Shown here: positions 16,706-25,943 of the stretch, piece after piece
How the letters are laid out: each line of letters begins with the position of its first letter
Numbering within the stretch: the stretch's first letter is position 1
DNA from: Flavobacteriales bacterium
GTDB taxonomy: Bacteria > Bacteroidota > Bacteroidia > Flavobacteriales_C > GCA-002722245
Assembly (NCBI GenBank): GCA_023251075.1
Contig: JAHEZM010000014.1
Span: forward strand, 37,598 to 101,597
Reading direction: 5' to 3'
Length of the DNA stretch: 64,000 nucleotides
Notes under the pieces: model-generated
Databases searched by the model: none
What the model was told of the DNA's origin: nothing
What the model saw: only the letters and a program-made list of their open reading frames with translations
Position numbers and translations under genes: made by a program

Positions 16706-18553
16706 ATGAAGAATTTTCTTAAGGTTTTAAAATATGCAGGTGGGTATAAGAAGTACGCTTGGTTGGTGGTGCTTTTTAATATTTTATATGCTGTTTTTAA
16801 TCTTTTGTCGTTCGCTTTTTTCGTTCCTATTCTCGATATACTTTTTAAAAAAGATAGTGTAAGTGACTTTAAAGCTTTTTTAGCTCCTAATCCTTACAAT
16901 GGAATAAATATCGACTTTTTACAATATGAAATGGAACAATGGACTTCACAAACAATTTTGAATGCAGAAAGTATTACAGTGGGTAAGTCGGAAGTACTCA
17001 TCATCATTGCTTCGATTATTGTAATCATTTTTTTACTGAAAAATGTAGCAAGATATTTTGCTATGTTTTTTTTGGCTCCTATCAGGAATGGTGTAATCAG
17101 AGATTTCAGAAATCAAATGTTCCGCAAAGCTATGCATTTGCCTCTTTCGTTTTTTAGTGATGAGAAAAAAGGAGATATGATTTCTCGAATGACTTATGAT
17201 GTGCAGGAAGTGGAATGGTCGATATTGGCATCCTTAGAAGCCATTTTTCGAGAACCACTGAGTATTGTTTTAGTAATTGGGTCGATGTTTTTTATTTCTC
17301 TAAAACTAACATTGTTTATGTTGTTGTTTACTCCTATATCGATTTTAGCCATTGCATTTTTAGGCAATAGTTTAAAAAGAACTTCATCTAAAGCTCAGGG
17401 TAAAATGGGCGACATTTTATCAAACATTGAAGAGATGCTTTCTGGTTTGAAAGTGATTAAGGCCTTTGGTGCTGAAAAATATACTTCTCAAAAATTCGAA
17501 GATAATAATGAGCGATTTTTTCAATTGTCAACTCGATTATTCAGAAAGAGAGATTTAGCTTCTCCATTAAGTGAAGTGCTTGGAATGATTACTATCTCTT
17601 GTGTTTTATTAGTGGGTGGAATTTATTTTGTGTTCGAGGGGGAAATGAAAGGGGCAATTTTTCTCGGTTATATTTTCATGTTGTATCTGGCAATTGCTCC
17701 TATAAAAAATATAGCGGGTGCCTATAATAACGTACAGAAAGGTGCCGCTGCAATTGATAGAATCGATAAAATTCTTCAGGCTGAAAATTCAATTACAGAC
17801 AAAGATAAAACGCAAAAATTAGAAAGTTTTGGTGATTCAGTAGAATTTAAAAATGTTCATTTTGCATATGAGCAAACAGAAGTGCTGCACGACATCAATT
17901 TAAAAATTGCGAAAGGCAAATCTATTGCGTTGGTAGGGCATAGCGGTGGAGGTAAATCTACTTTGGCCGATTTGATTCCAAGGTTTTACGATGTTACCCA
18001 AGGTTCGATATTAATAGATGGAAAAGATATTCGCGATTGCAAAATTGCCGATGTGCGTTCTTTGATTGGTGTGGTAACACAAGAATCTATTTTATTTAAT
18101 GACAGTATTTTAAATAATATTTGTTTTGGTGGAGCCTTTACCAAAGAACAAGTAGTTGAAGCCGCAAAAATTGCCAATGCACATAGTTTTATCGAGGAAC
18201 TTGCAGAGGGCTATGATACAGTGATAGGTGATAAAGGTGACAAACTTTCTGGCGGACAGCGTCAGCGTTTATGTATTGCCAGGGCAGTATTGAAAAATCC
18301 TCCTATTTTGATTTTAGATGAAGCTACTTCTGCTTTAGATACGGCCTCTGAAAAACTGGTACAAGAAGCTTTGCAAAAAGTAATGAGTCACCGTACTTCA
18401 GTAATTATTGCTCATCGTTTAAGCACCATTCAACACGCGGATGAAATTATAGTATTGGATAAAGGAAAGATTGTAGAAAGAGGTACACACAATGATTTAA
18501 TTTCTAAAGAAGGAATTTATTATCAGTTGTGTCAGATGCAAACCTTTCAGTAA
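16706..18553 (+). CDS. ABC exporter, fused permease and ATPase (MsbA-like)
   Basis: 615 aa from ATG 16706; a TTG start at 16676 would lie in the palindrome and is rejected. The N-terminal half (about 15-330) is an exporter-type TM domain with six helices. The ATPase (about 370-610) has Walker A GHSGGGKST, Q-loop VTQES, signature LSGGQRQR, Walker B ILILDEATS and H-loop IIAHRLS. Half-transporters of this type act as homodimers and move lipids, glycolipids or peptides outward; MsbA-like lipid flipping is plausible but substrate is not determined by sequence. Confidence 0.92.
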   Translation: MKNFLKVLKYAGGYKKYAWLVVLFNILYAVFNLLSFAFFVPILDILFKKDSVSDFKAFLAPNPYNGINIDFLQYEMEQWTSQTILNAESITVGKSEVLIIIASIIVIIFLLKNVARYFAMFFLAPIRNGVIRDFRNQMFRKAMHLPLSFFSDEKKGDMISRMTYDVQEVEWSILASLEAIFREPLSIVLVIGSMFFISLKLTLFMLLFTPISILAIAFLGNSLKRTSSKAQGKMGDILSNIEEMLSGLKVIKAFGAEKYTSQKFEDNNERFFQLSTRLFRKRDLASPLSEVLGMITISCVLLVGGIYFVFEGEMKGAIFLGYIFMLYLAIAPIKNIAGAYNNVQKGAAAIDRIDKILQAENSITDKDKTQKLESFGDSVEFKNVHFAYEQTEVLHDINLKIAKGKSIALVGHSGGGKSTLADLIPRFYDVTQGSILIDGKDIRDCKIADVRSLIGVVTQESILFNDSILNNICFGGAFTKEQVVEAAKIANAHSFIEELAEGYDTVIGDKGDKLSGGQRQRLCIARAVLKNPPILILDEATSALDTASEKLVQEALQKVMSHRTSVIIAHRLSTIQHADEIIVLDKGKIVERGTHNDLISKEGIYYQLCQMQTFQ

Positions 18554-18648
18554 GAAATCGAACTCTAGAGAAAGCTGATTCTTGTTAGTTTAGAAAATAA
18601 AAAATAGAAATTTCTTTGCAAAATCCTTAGCAGCGTTAATTATTTGCC

Positions 18649-18656
18649 TACTTTTG
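18649..18656 (+). promoter_or_regulatory. Putative -7 promoter element of korAB
   Basis: TACTTTTG matches TAnnTTTG exactly, 22 bp upstream of the korA start. No TTTG lies at the expected -33 distance, so this is a partial match. Confidence 0.35.
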
Positions 18657-18678
18657 CAGCCACTCATAAAAGAATCAA

Positions 18679-20526
18679 ATGACTGTTGTTAAAGAGATTA
18701 AAGAAGTTGTAACTATCCTTTTTGCCGGAGATTCCGGAGATGGTATTCAGCTTACAGGTGGTCAGTTTACTGATACTGCTGCTATGTTAGGAAACGATAT
18801 AAGTACTTTCCCTAACTTTCCTGCTGAAATTCGCGCCCCAATAGGTACTGTTGCCGGTGTTTCGGGTTTTCAATTGAATTTTGGTAGCGTTGAAATTTTC
18901 ACTCCCGGAGATCAGTGTGATGTTTTGGTGGTGATGAATGCTGCGGCCTTAAAGGTGAATTTAAAAAGCTTAAAACCAGGTGGAGTTATTATAGCGAATA
19001 CAGCAGGTTTCGATAAAAAGAATTTGCGTTTGGCTAAAATGGACGAAGAATATACCATTCAAGCCGATAAAAAATTAGATGGATTTAAAGTTCATGAGGT
19101 AGATGTTACTAAACTCACTCGTGAAACTTTGGAAAGTTCTGGTTTAGGTACTAAGGCGGTAGACCGTTCTAAGAACATGTTTGTTCTTGGGTTCTTGTAT
19201 TGGATCTATGATCGTCCGATGGACAATACCATCAACTTCATTGAATCTAAATTCAAAGGAAAACAAGATTTAATCGATACCAATATTAAAGTGATGAAAG
19301 CAGGTTACCATTATGGTGAAACCTGTGAAGCTTTCCCTACTCAAATTGAAGTTAAACCTGCCGATATTGAAAAAGGGGTTTATAGAAATGTAATCGGTAA
19401 TCAGGCTGCAGCTATTGGTTTGATTGCAGCGGCAAATAAAGCAGGCTTAGATTTGTTCTATGGAACTTATCCTATCACACCTGCTTCTGATATTTTGCAC
19501 ACTTTATCTCGTCATAAAAATTTCAATGTAAAAACATATCAGGCAGAAGATGAAATTGCTGCCATTTGTTCGGCAATTGGTGCGTCTTATGGTGGTGCAC
19601 TGGGTGTTACTGCTTCTTCCGGACCAGGTATTGCCTTGAAAGGAGAAGCTATTGGACTGGCGGTTTCTTTAGAATTGCCATTGGTAATTGTGAATGTACA
19701 GAGAGGCGGGCCCTCTACTGGTTTACCAACAAAAACTGAGCAGTCGGATTTATTACAAGCGATGTACGGTAGAAATGGTGAAGCGCCAGTACCTATTATT
19801 GCTGCACAATCTCCAACCGATTGCTTCGATGCTGTTTATGAAGCCTGTAAAATTGCGGTTGAACATGTTACTCCGGTTTTCTTTTTATCTGATGGATTTA
19901 TTGCCAATGGTTCTGAACCTTGGAAAGTTTTATCTGAAGATCAATTGAGCGATATCACTGTGAAATTTGCTCCTCCTCGTGAAGAGAGTGATGCTGCTTT
20001 CCTTCCTTACCAAAGAGATGAAAAAGGATCTCGCCCATGGGCAATTCCTGGTACTAAAGGTTTAGCACATAGAATTGGTGGTATTGAAAAAGAAAACTTA
20101 ACAGGAAATATTTCTTACGATCCGGATAATCACGAATTGATGACCCGTTTGCGTCAGGAAAAAGTAGATAATATTGCTAATTATTTACCAGAACAAAAAT
20201 TAGATAGCGGAAAAGAAGGCGATAAATTATTGGTATTAACCTGGGGATCTACTTATGGTGTGGTGAAAACTGCTGTCCAGGATTTGCAAAAAGAAGGTGT
20301 TTCTGTGGCTCATGCACATGTGCGTTACATGAATCCTCTACCAAAAAATTTAAGTGAGTTATTGAAGAAATTCGATAAGATATTAATGCCTGAAATGAAT
20401 AACGGACAATTTGTTAGAATCATTCGTGACAAGTTTTTAGTTCCGGCTATTCCATTCAATAAAATTCAAGGATTACCTTTTTATTCCAGAGAGATTAAAG
20501 CGAAAATTAAAGAGGTTTTAAATTAA
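18679..20526 (+). CDS. korA: 2-oxoacid:ferredoxin oxidoreductase, fused gamma-alpha subunit
   Basis: 615 aa. The N-terminal gamma domain (about 1-200) starts with the typical FAGDSGDGIQLTGGQF. The alpha pyrimidine-binding domain follows (about 230-600) with GNQAAAIGLIAA, YPITPASDILH, YQAEDEIAAICSAIGASYGG and VNVQRGGPSTGLPTKTEQ. With the beta subunit it oxidatively decarboxylates a 2-oxoacid to its acyl-CoA and reduces ferredoxin. The fused architecture is that of 2-oxoglutarate oxidoreductases (KorA). Pairing with the 341-aa beta subunit supports 2-oxoglutarate as substrate, though other 2-oxoacids are possible. No separate delta (ferredoxin-like) subunit is encoded nearby. Confidence 0.92.
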   Translation: MTVVKEIKEVVTILFAGDSGDGIQLTGGQFTDTAAMLGNDISTFPNFPAEIRAPIGTVAGVSGFQLNFGSVEIFTPGDQCDVLVVMNAAALKVNLKSLKPGGVIIANTAGFDKKNLRLAKMDEEYTIQADKKLDGFKVHEVDVTKLTRETLESSGLGTKAVDRSKNMFVLGFLYWIYDRPMDNTINFIESKFKGKQDLIDTNIKVMKAGYHYGETCEAFPTQIEVKPADIEKGVYRNVIGNQAAAIGLIAAANKAGLDLFYGTYPITPASDILHTLSRHKNFNVKTYQAEDEIAAICSAIGASYGGALGVTASSGPGIALKGEAIGLAVSLELPLVIVNVQRGGPSTGLPTKTEQSDLLQAMYGRNGEAPVPIIAAQSPTDCFDAVYEACKIAVEHVTPVFFLSDGFIANGSEPWKVLSEDQLSDITVKFAPPREESDAAFLPYQRDEKGSRPWAIPGTKGLAHRIGGIEKENLTGNISYDPDNHELMTRLRQEKVDNIANYLPEQKLDSGKEGDKLLVLTWGSTYGVVKTAVQDLQKEGVSVAHAHVRYMNPLPKNLSELLKKFDKILMPEMNNGQFVRIIRDKFLVPAIPFNKIQGLPFYSREIKAKIKEVLN

Positions 20527-20531
20527 AAGAT

Positions 20532-21557
20532 ATGTCAACAGAAGCGATCAAAGCAAAACCCAAAGCGCAAGATTACGCTACCGATCAAGATGTTAGATGG
20601 TGTCCTGGTTGTGGTGATTATTCTATCTTGAAGCAAGTACAAAGTGTATTTGCCGAGTTAGAAGTAGATAAAGACAATACTGTATTTATTTCTGGTATTG
20701 GCTGTTCTTCTCGCTTTCCATACTATATGAATACCTATGGAATGCATAGTATCCACGGTCGTGCTCCGGCTTTTGCCAGCGGATTGAAATCAATAAACCC
20801 TGATTTAAACCTGTGGGTGATTACTGGTGATGGAGATTCATTGTCTATTGGAGGAAATCATTTTATTCATGCCTTAAGAAGAAATTTTAACTTGAATATT
20901 CTTTTGTTCAATAACCAGATTTATGGTTTAACAAAGGGGCAATATTCTCCTACCTCTGAAAAAGGAAAAGTTACTAAATCTACTCCGGTAGGTTCTGTAG
21001 ATCATCCTTTCAATCCATTGGCTTTGTCGATGGGCGCTGATAGTACTTTCGTGGCAAGAAGTATGGATAGAGATCCAAAGCATTTAAGAGCTGTTTTATT
21101 GCGTGCTCAGGAACACAAAGGAACGTCGTTGGTGGAAATTTATCAGAACTGTAATATATTCAACGATGGTGCTTTTTTCACTTTTACAGAGAAAGAAACC
21201 AAAGGCGAAACAGTTCTTTTTGCTGAGCAAGGAAAACCATTGGTTTTTGGAGCGAACAACGACAAAGGAATTAAACTCGATGGATTTACGCCAAGAGTAG
21301 TAAATTTAAGTGAGGCTTCTGCAAACGAATTATGGATTCACGATGAAACCGATAGAGTAAAAGCAGGAATTTTAACTCGTTTCTTTGATGACCCTTCTAA
21401 AGAAGGAGCGTTACCTCGTCCGTTCGGGATTTTCTATGTAGAGCAAAGAAGCAATTATGAAACAGAAATGATTGCTCAGGTAAATAAAGCGGTTGCTGCT
21501 AAAAAAGCAAATCTGAATGATTTGTTGAGAGGTAGCAACACATGGGAAATTAAGTAA
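20532..21557 (+). CDS. korB: 2-oxoacid:ferredoxin oxidoreductase, beta subunit
   Basis: 341 aa, five bases after korA. The thiamine-diphosphate site is clear: GDGDSLSIGGNHFIHALRRN followed by LFNNQIYGLTKGQYSPTS. Cysteines in WCPGCGDYS and SGIGCSSR, together with the later NCNIF Cys, are the expected ligands of the single [4Fe-4S] cluster. It works with KorA in the reductive/oxidative 2-oxoglutarate step of central metabolism. The C-terminal region of about 70 residues is longer than in the shortest archaeal homologues. Confidence 0.93.
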   Translation: MSTEAIKAKPKAQDYATDQDVRWCPGCGDYSILKQVQSVFAELEVDKDNTVFISGIGCSSRFPYYMNTYGMHSIHGRAPAFASGLKSINPDLNLWVITGDGDSLSIGGNHFIHALRRNFNLNILLFNNQIYGLTKGQYSPTSEKGKVTKSTPVGSVDHPFNPLALSMGADSTFVARSMDRDPKHLRAVLLRAQEHKGTSLVEIYQNCNIFNDGAFFTFTEKETKGETVLFAEQGKPLVFGANNDKGIKLDGFTPRVVNLSEASANELWIHDETDRVKAGILTRFFDDPSKEGALPRPFGIFYVEQRSNYETEMIAQVNKAVAAKKANLNDLLRGSNTWEIK

Positions 21558-21602
21558 ACTTTGGTATAATATTTTCGTATAGGTAGCCTAAATCTCTATT
21601 TT

Positions 21603-22604
21603 ATGCGAAAATATTTTTACTCTTTTCTCTTTCTTTTTTTAGCGAAATTTTCTTTCGCTCAAACAGCAGAAAAATTTGAATTATCTCCGCAGATGAAGGA
21701 AACTTTTGTGTATATGACACGAACGTTTTTTGTTCCTGTTCAGGCCTATGAGGGCGAAGATCAACTGGCTGGTGTGTATCCTTTCAAAATAGCTAACGGA
21801 CCCGTTAATGATGCAGATCTTGAGGCAGCATTGCTGAATTTTAAAAACTCTATTCAATTGGATTCAACTATTTCCAGTTATTCTTATGGGGATAGTGATG
21901 GTAACGATTTTGATTTTATTAAAATGGAATTGGACGGCAGGTATGATGGGGCCGTGCCTGTGAATAGAGAAGGAGATGGTTTGCAAAATAATCTGGTAAT
22001 GTATGATGCATCAGGAAAAAGTTTAATGCACGCAAAAAATGATTTACTGAAGTTCTATCAGTTTAAAGGATATCCGTTCACAACGGTAGATCAATATAGC
22101 GGTGTATACAATGAAGTTTTAATGTTGAAGGAAGCACCTAAAGGAGATGTGGTGGTAAAAGGAACAATGAAGTTTAATTATCCTTCTATTGTTCATTCTA
22201 TGGAATTCACGAAAGCTGATATAGGAAAAACCAAAGAATTAAATGGGGTAAAGGCAACCTTATTATCGATGGAAAATCGACAGGCAATTATTCGTTGGGA
22301 TAGAGGAAATACAGAGTCGTTCAACATGGCTTTCTTAAATAAAAATGATCTTAGATTTAACGGTTATTCTTCTTCCACTACCGATCCTTGGATTTATGAT
22401 CAGGTGATAGCGAAAAATGCAATGGAAGATTCTGCAAAAATCGCCGAAATTATAGATAGATATCAAGCCACATTGGACTATGAAGGTCCTAAAGTTGCGA
22501 AATATACTATTTCAGGTGAGCTGAATAAAATGATATTCTATTACTATTCACAAGAGACTAAAACGAAAGAAATTTTATTTGAATTGAAGACGAAAATCAA
22601 CTAA
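21603..22604 (+). CDS. Exported protein of unknown function
   Basis: 333 aa with a signal peptide (residues 1-19, ending FSFAQ). No domain is recognised. The mature chain is mixed alpha/beta, acidic, with no cysteines after the signal and no T9SS or lipoprotein signature, so periplasmic location is the simplest guess. The segment from about 190 to 245 (GVKATLLSMENRQAIIRWD) resembles Ig-like strands. It ends tail-to-tail with wecB, the two coding regions overlapping by 8 bp. Confidence 0.7.
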   Translation: MRKYFYSFLFLFLAKFSFAQTAEKFELSPQMKETFVYMTRTFFVPVQAYEGEDQLAGVYPFKIANGPVNDADLEAALLNFKNSIQLDSTISSYSYGDSDGNDFDFIKMELDGRYDGAVPVNREGDGLQNNLVMYDASGKSLMHAKNDLLKFYQFKGYPFTTVDQYSGVYNEVLMLKEAPKGDVVVKGTMKFNYPSIVHSMEFTKADIGKTKELNGVKATLLSMENRQAIIRWDRGNTESFNMAFLNKNDLRFNGYSSSTTDPWIYDQVIAKNAMEDSAKIAEIIDRYQATLDYEGPKVAKYTISGELNKMIFYYYSQETKTKEILFELKTKIN

Positions 22605-23706
22605 GGATTATTTTCACAACCTGTGCTGAAGTAGTTCCATCTCCGTATGGATTTACAGCATTAGCAACACTCGCGTAGTATTCTTTATTGTCGACTAATT
22701 TAATTGTTTCATCAACAATTTTTTTAGTATTTGTGCCTACTAATTTTGCGGTTCCTGCATCCACACCTTCGCTTCTTTCTGTTACTTCTCTCAGCACTAG
22801 TACTGGTTTCCCTAAACTAGGAGCCTCCTCTTGAATACCTCCGGAGTCGGTAAGGACTAAATATGATTTATTCAACAACCAGATAAGGTATGGATAATCT
22901 AAAGGTGCAATTAGCTTGATGTTTTTTTCTGTAAGATATTTATGTGCGTTTTCTTTTATATTAGGATTTAAGTGAACTGGGTAAACGATTTCCATTTCGG
23001 GATATCTTTTAGCAATTTGATTTATTGCATCACAAATATGTTGGAATGGCTCTCCAAAGCTCTCTCTGCGATGACAGGTTAAAAGAATTATTTTTTTACT
23101 AAAATCTATTCCAGAAAAATGCTTATGAAAAACACTTTGATCCAATGATTCTACTTTTTTGATACCTTCTAATAGGGCGTCGATCACAGTATTTCCTACA
23201 ACGTAAATGTTTTTTGATATGCCTTCTGATTTAAGGTTTTCTGCTGCTTTTGGAGTAGGGCAGAAATGATAATCCGACATTCTTGTAGTTAGAATTCTAT
23301 TCATTTCTTCAGGGAAGGGCGAATAGATATCACCGCTTCTTAATCCCGCTTCGATATGTACTACTTTTATTTTCTGATAAAATGCAGCGAGTGCTCCAGC
23401 CATTACTGTAGAGGTATCACCTTGAACAAAAACATAATCGAAATGCTCTTTCAGTAATATTTCATCTGTAATTTTTTTAATTAAATCTGCAGTAAGCTTT
23501 GGAAGAGTTTGTCCGGGCGACATTATATTTAAATCGTAGTCGGGTTTAATTTCAAAAAAGTGTAAAACCTGATCGAGCATTTCTCTGTGTTGAGCAGTTA
23601 CTCCTACTTTTACTGAGCATTTATTACTTTTTTTAAACTCAGAAATTAATGGAGCAAGTTTAATAGCTTCAGGTCTTGTTCCGAATAGAAATAAAATATT
23701 TATCAT
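22597..23706 (-). CDS. wecB: UDP-N-acetylglucosamine 2-epimerase (non-hydrolysing)
   Basis: 369 aa, normal for WecB/MnaA. Conserved blocks are GTRPEAIKLAPLI at the N-terminus, VQGDTSTVMAGALAAF, HIEAGLRSGD, PEEMNRILT, TCHRRESFG and TDSGGIQEEAPSLGKPVLVLR with TERSEG. The enzyme interconverts UDP-GlcNAc and UDP-ManNAc, a precursor of surface polysaccharide. It is last in a three-gene minus-strand operon with a GT39-like protein and a GT2 transferase; its start overlaps the upstream stop by one base. The neighbours suggest a role in surface glycan or lipid-linked sugar synthesis. Confidence 0.94.
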   Translation of the reverse strand: MINILFLFGTRPEAIKLAPLISEFKKSNKCSVKVGVTAQHREMLDQVLHFFEIKPDYDLNIMSPGQTLPKLTADLIKKITDEILLKEHFDYVFVQGDTSTVMAGALAAFYQKIKVVHIEAGLRSGDIYSPFPEEMNRILTTRMSDYHFCPTPKAAENLKSEGISKNIYVVGNTVIDALLEGIKKVESLDQSVFHKHFSGIDFSKKIILLTCHRRESFGEPFQHICDAINQIAKRYPEMEIVYPVHLNPNIKENAHKYLTEKNIKLIAPLDYPYLIWLLNKSYLVLTDSGGIQEEAPSLGKPVLVLREVTERSEGVDAGTAKLVGTNTKKIVDETIKLVDNKEYYASVANAVNPYGDGTTSAQVVKIILS

Positions 23707-25169
23707 TAGTATCTAAGATCTTTTACATTGAAAGAAACCGAAGAACCATTTTTTATTAGCTCAATAAATTCACTTTCAGTGGAGTTAATTTTAAAGGTAT
23801 AATTTTTTTCCTTTGGAAGGTACAGACTGAGCATTTGAGCATCTTCCCATTTCGGACAAACAATTTCTAAAGTATTTCCTTCTTCGATTGATTGAGCTAT
23901 TTCTAGGTATGGATTGGGTTCTCTTTTTTTAGGTAGATCCTGGTAAAAACCTGCCAGAGAATAGGAGGAAATACAAAGTTGGATAGCAATAATTCCATAT
24001 CCTATTTTAGAATGTTTTTGGGAAATGTAAAGCAAAGAAATACCTAATAATAAAATAGCGTGGGGTGCTGCAAAATTAGCGTACAAGGGCTGAAATGATA
24101 TAGTGTGTCCACTGTTGATCGCAAGAAAAGTAGCAAACAATGTTTGGGTAAACATTATAACCGATAAGAAAATTATTGTTTTTTTATGTTCCTTATTTTT
24201 CCAAAATGAAAATACAATCAACGCTAGCGGAAGTAGTAGCAATATCATAATTTGCCTGATTCTAAAAAAACTTTGTAGTCCATTTCCGAATTCATACAAC
24301 CATACTTGAATCATTCCTGTAATCCAATTTCCAATAGTAAAAGGCATAACAAAAGTGTTATCTCCTGGTTTATAGCTTGCGGCCATTTCAGCATAAACAG
24401 CAGTTTGAAAACTCATTATTTTAAGTCCTTCTGTTCCTCCATTAAACATCCAAAGTGCGAAAATACCCAGGGCACAAATTCCACCGAATGAAAAGTACAT
24501 CCACGATTTTATGTCACGTATAAAAAGCAAAGCTAAAATGGCATGAGCAATGAACATATAAGCGGTTAGATAATGAGTTAACAGTGAGCATCCGCAAAAT
24601 AAGCCGTACAACAAAATTGCACCAACATTTACCGATCGGTTTTTCTTGATGAACAATTCATAAAAAAGAAAAGTTGCTGCTGAGGTAAAAAATACTGCCA
24701 TTGAGTACGACCTGGCTTCATCTGCGTATGTTACAGAGAGAGGATTCACGCAAAGCAATAGTAAGACGATAAGAGCCAATTTGTATTCGAAATGTTTTAG
24801 GGTAAAAAGAAAAATCAGTAATAAACTGAGCATTGAAAAGACTACCGATAATGACCTTACAGCAGTATCGGTAGTGCCAAATAATTCAACCCAAAAATGT
24901 AAGGTGAGGTTGTATAAGATAGAATTTCCATTATCATCTATAGAGGCCTGAATTACATTGGTCAAAGTATTTTTATCATGAAATTGGGAGAGAGAAACTA
25001 CACTATCCTGAAATGTAGGGTTACTGTATTTAATTCCTTGTGATACCAATACAGATGTTTTTTCATCGAACCAGATACTGTGTGTATCGATGCTAACCAC
25101 ACGTAAGATAAGTGCTAAAAAGAAAGAGAAAATAGCGAATGCCTTTTGGGCATTATTTAGAGCTGGCAT
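23706..25169 (-). CDS. GT39-like multispanning glycosyltransferase
   Basis: 487 aa from ATG 25169, overlapping the upstream GT2 gene by 17 bp; a TTG at 25178 is an alternative. There are about ten predicted membrane spans. The first periplasmic loop carries SIWFDEKTS, the acidic motif typical of GT39/ArnT-like enzymes that transfer sugars from polyprenyl-phosphate donors outside the inner membrane. YADEARSYS is a second typical loop motif. The GT2 partner next door resembles enzymes that make polyprenyl-phosphate sugars, so the two may form a donor-synthase/transferase pair. Acceptor unknown. Confidence 0.82.
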   Translation of the reverse strand: MPALNNAQKAFAIFSFFLALILRVVSIDTHSIWFDEKTSVLVSQGIKYSNPTFQDSVVSLSQFHDKNTLTNVIQASIDDNGNSILYNLTLHFWVELFGTTDTAVRSLSVVFSMLSLLLIFLFTLKHFEYKLALIVLLLLCVNPLSVTYADEARSYSMAVFFTSAATFLFYELFIKKNRSVNVGAILLYGLFCGCSLLTHYLTAYMFIAHAILALLFIRDIKSWMYFSFGGICALGIFALWMFNGGTEGLKIMSFQTAVYAEMAASYKPGDNTFVMPFTIGNWITGMIQVWLYEFGNGLQSFFRIRQIMILLLLPLALIVFSFWKNKEHKKTIIFLSVIMFTQTLFATFLAINSGHTISFQPLYANFAAPHAILLLGISLLYISQKHSKIGYGIIAIQLCISSYSLAGFYQDLPKKREPNPYLEIAQSIEEGNTLEIVCPKWEDAQMLSLYLPKEKNYTFKINSTESEFIELIKNGSSVSFNVKDLRY

Positions 25170-25899
25170 GTTTAGCAATCAGTTTCAAAGTTTGTTTGAT
25201 GGTGCGGGAAACATTCATTTTACTGTCGCCAATTTTTCTGTCGTAGCGCAAAATCATCGGCATTTCATGAATAATAGCTCCTGTTTTCCCCATTTTTATA
25301 ATGATCTCTGCCATGCAGGCAAAACCTTGTTCTTCAATTAATTTGTCTCCATATTTAGCGTTCGCTCTATTCAGCATCTCTACTTTATAGGCCCGGAAAC
25401 CACAAGTAAAATCCCGAACACCTTTGATGGGTATAAATAGTCGGAACATCATTCCTGCAGCCCAACCAGTAAATTTTCTAAAACTGGTGAGTCCGTACAC
25501 ACGTGAATCTGGTTGAAAACGAGAGGCAATAACAACATCGCTCCCTTCATTTACTTGTTTAATCATTCTTTCAATCAACATAGGGTTGTGACTATCATCA
25601 CCGTCCATTGCCACCACAATATCATTATCACCTGATCCTTCAGCTCCTTTTTTCAAGCCTTCACGCATAGCATTTGCTAATCCTTTATTTGGCTGAACAT
25701 CAACCACTACTTTCGATATGGTCATTTGAAAGTCGTTCGCAACTCCAACAGTGTTATCTTTACTGCCATCATTAACAATAACAACACCCATATCAATATA
25801 TGGCATTTGTGCAGCTAATCCTTCAATACGGGTTAATAGCTTTGGAAGATTTTGTTCTTCGTTATAACAAGGAAGTAAAATTCTGACTTTTTGCTTCAT
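25153..25899 (-). CDS. GT2 glycosyltransferase, polyprenyl-phosphate sugar synthase type
   Basis: 248 aa. The nucleotide-sugar fold is shown by ILLPCYNEEQNLPKLL at the N-terminus, VNDGSKDNT, ANKG-like NKGLANAMREG and the metal-binding VAMDGDDSHNP. A later FTCGFRAYK block matches dolichol-phosphate mannose synthase-like enzymes. No C-terminal TM helices are present. It probably transfers a sugar from a nucleotide donor to polyprenyl phosphate at the cytoplasmic face, supplying the downstream GT39-like enzyme. It heads the three-gene operon ending in wecB. Confidence 0.86.
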   Translation of the reverse strand: MKQKVRILLPCYNEEQNLPKLLTRIEGLAAQMPYIDMGVVIVNDGSKDNTVGVANDFQMTISKVVVDVQPNKGLANAMREGLKKGAEGSGDNDIVVAMDGDDSHNPMLIERMIKQVNEGSDVVIASRFQPDSRVYGLTSFRKFTGWAAGMMFRLFIPIKGVRDFTCGFRAYKVEMLNRANAKYGDKLIEEQGFACMAEIIIKMGKTGAIIHEMPMILRYDRKIGDSKMNVSRTIKQTLKLIAKHASSK

Positions 25900-25943
25900 G
25901 ACTCTTTTTTGTTGGTCGTAAAGATAAAAAAGAACTCGACATT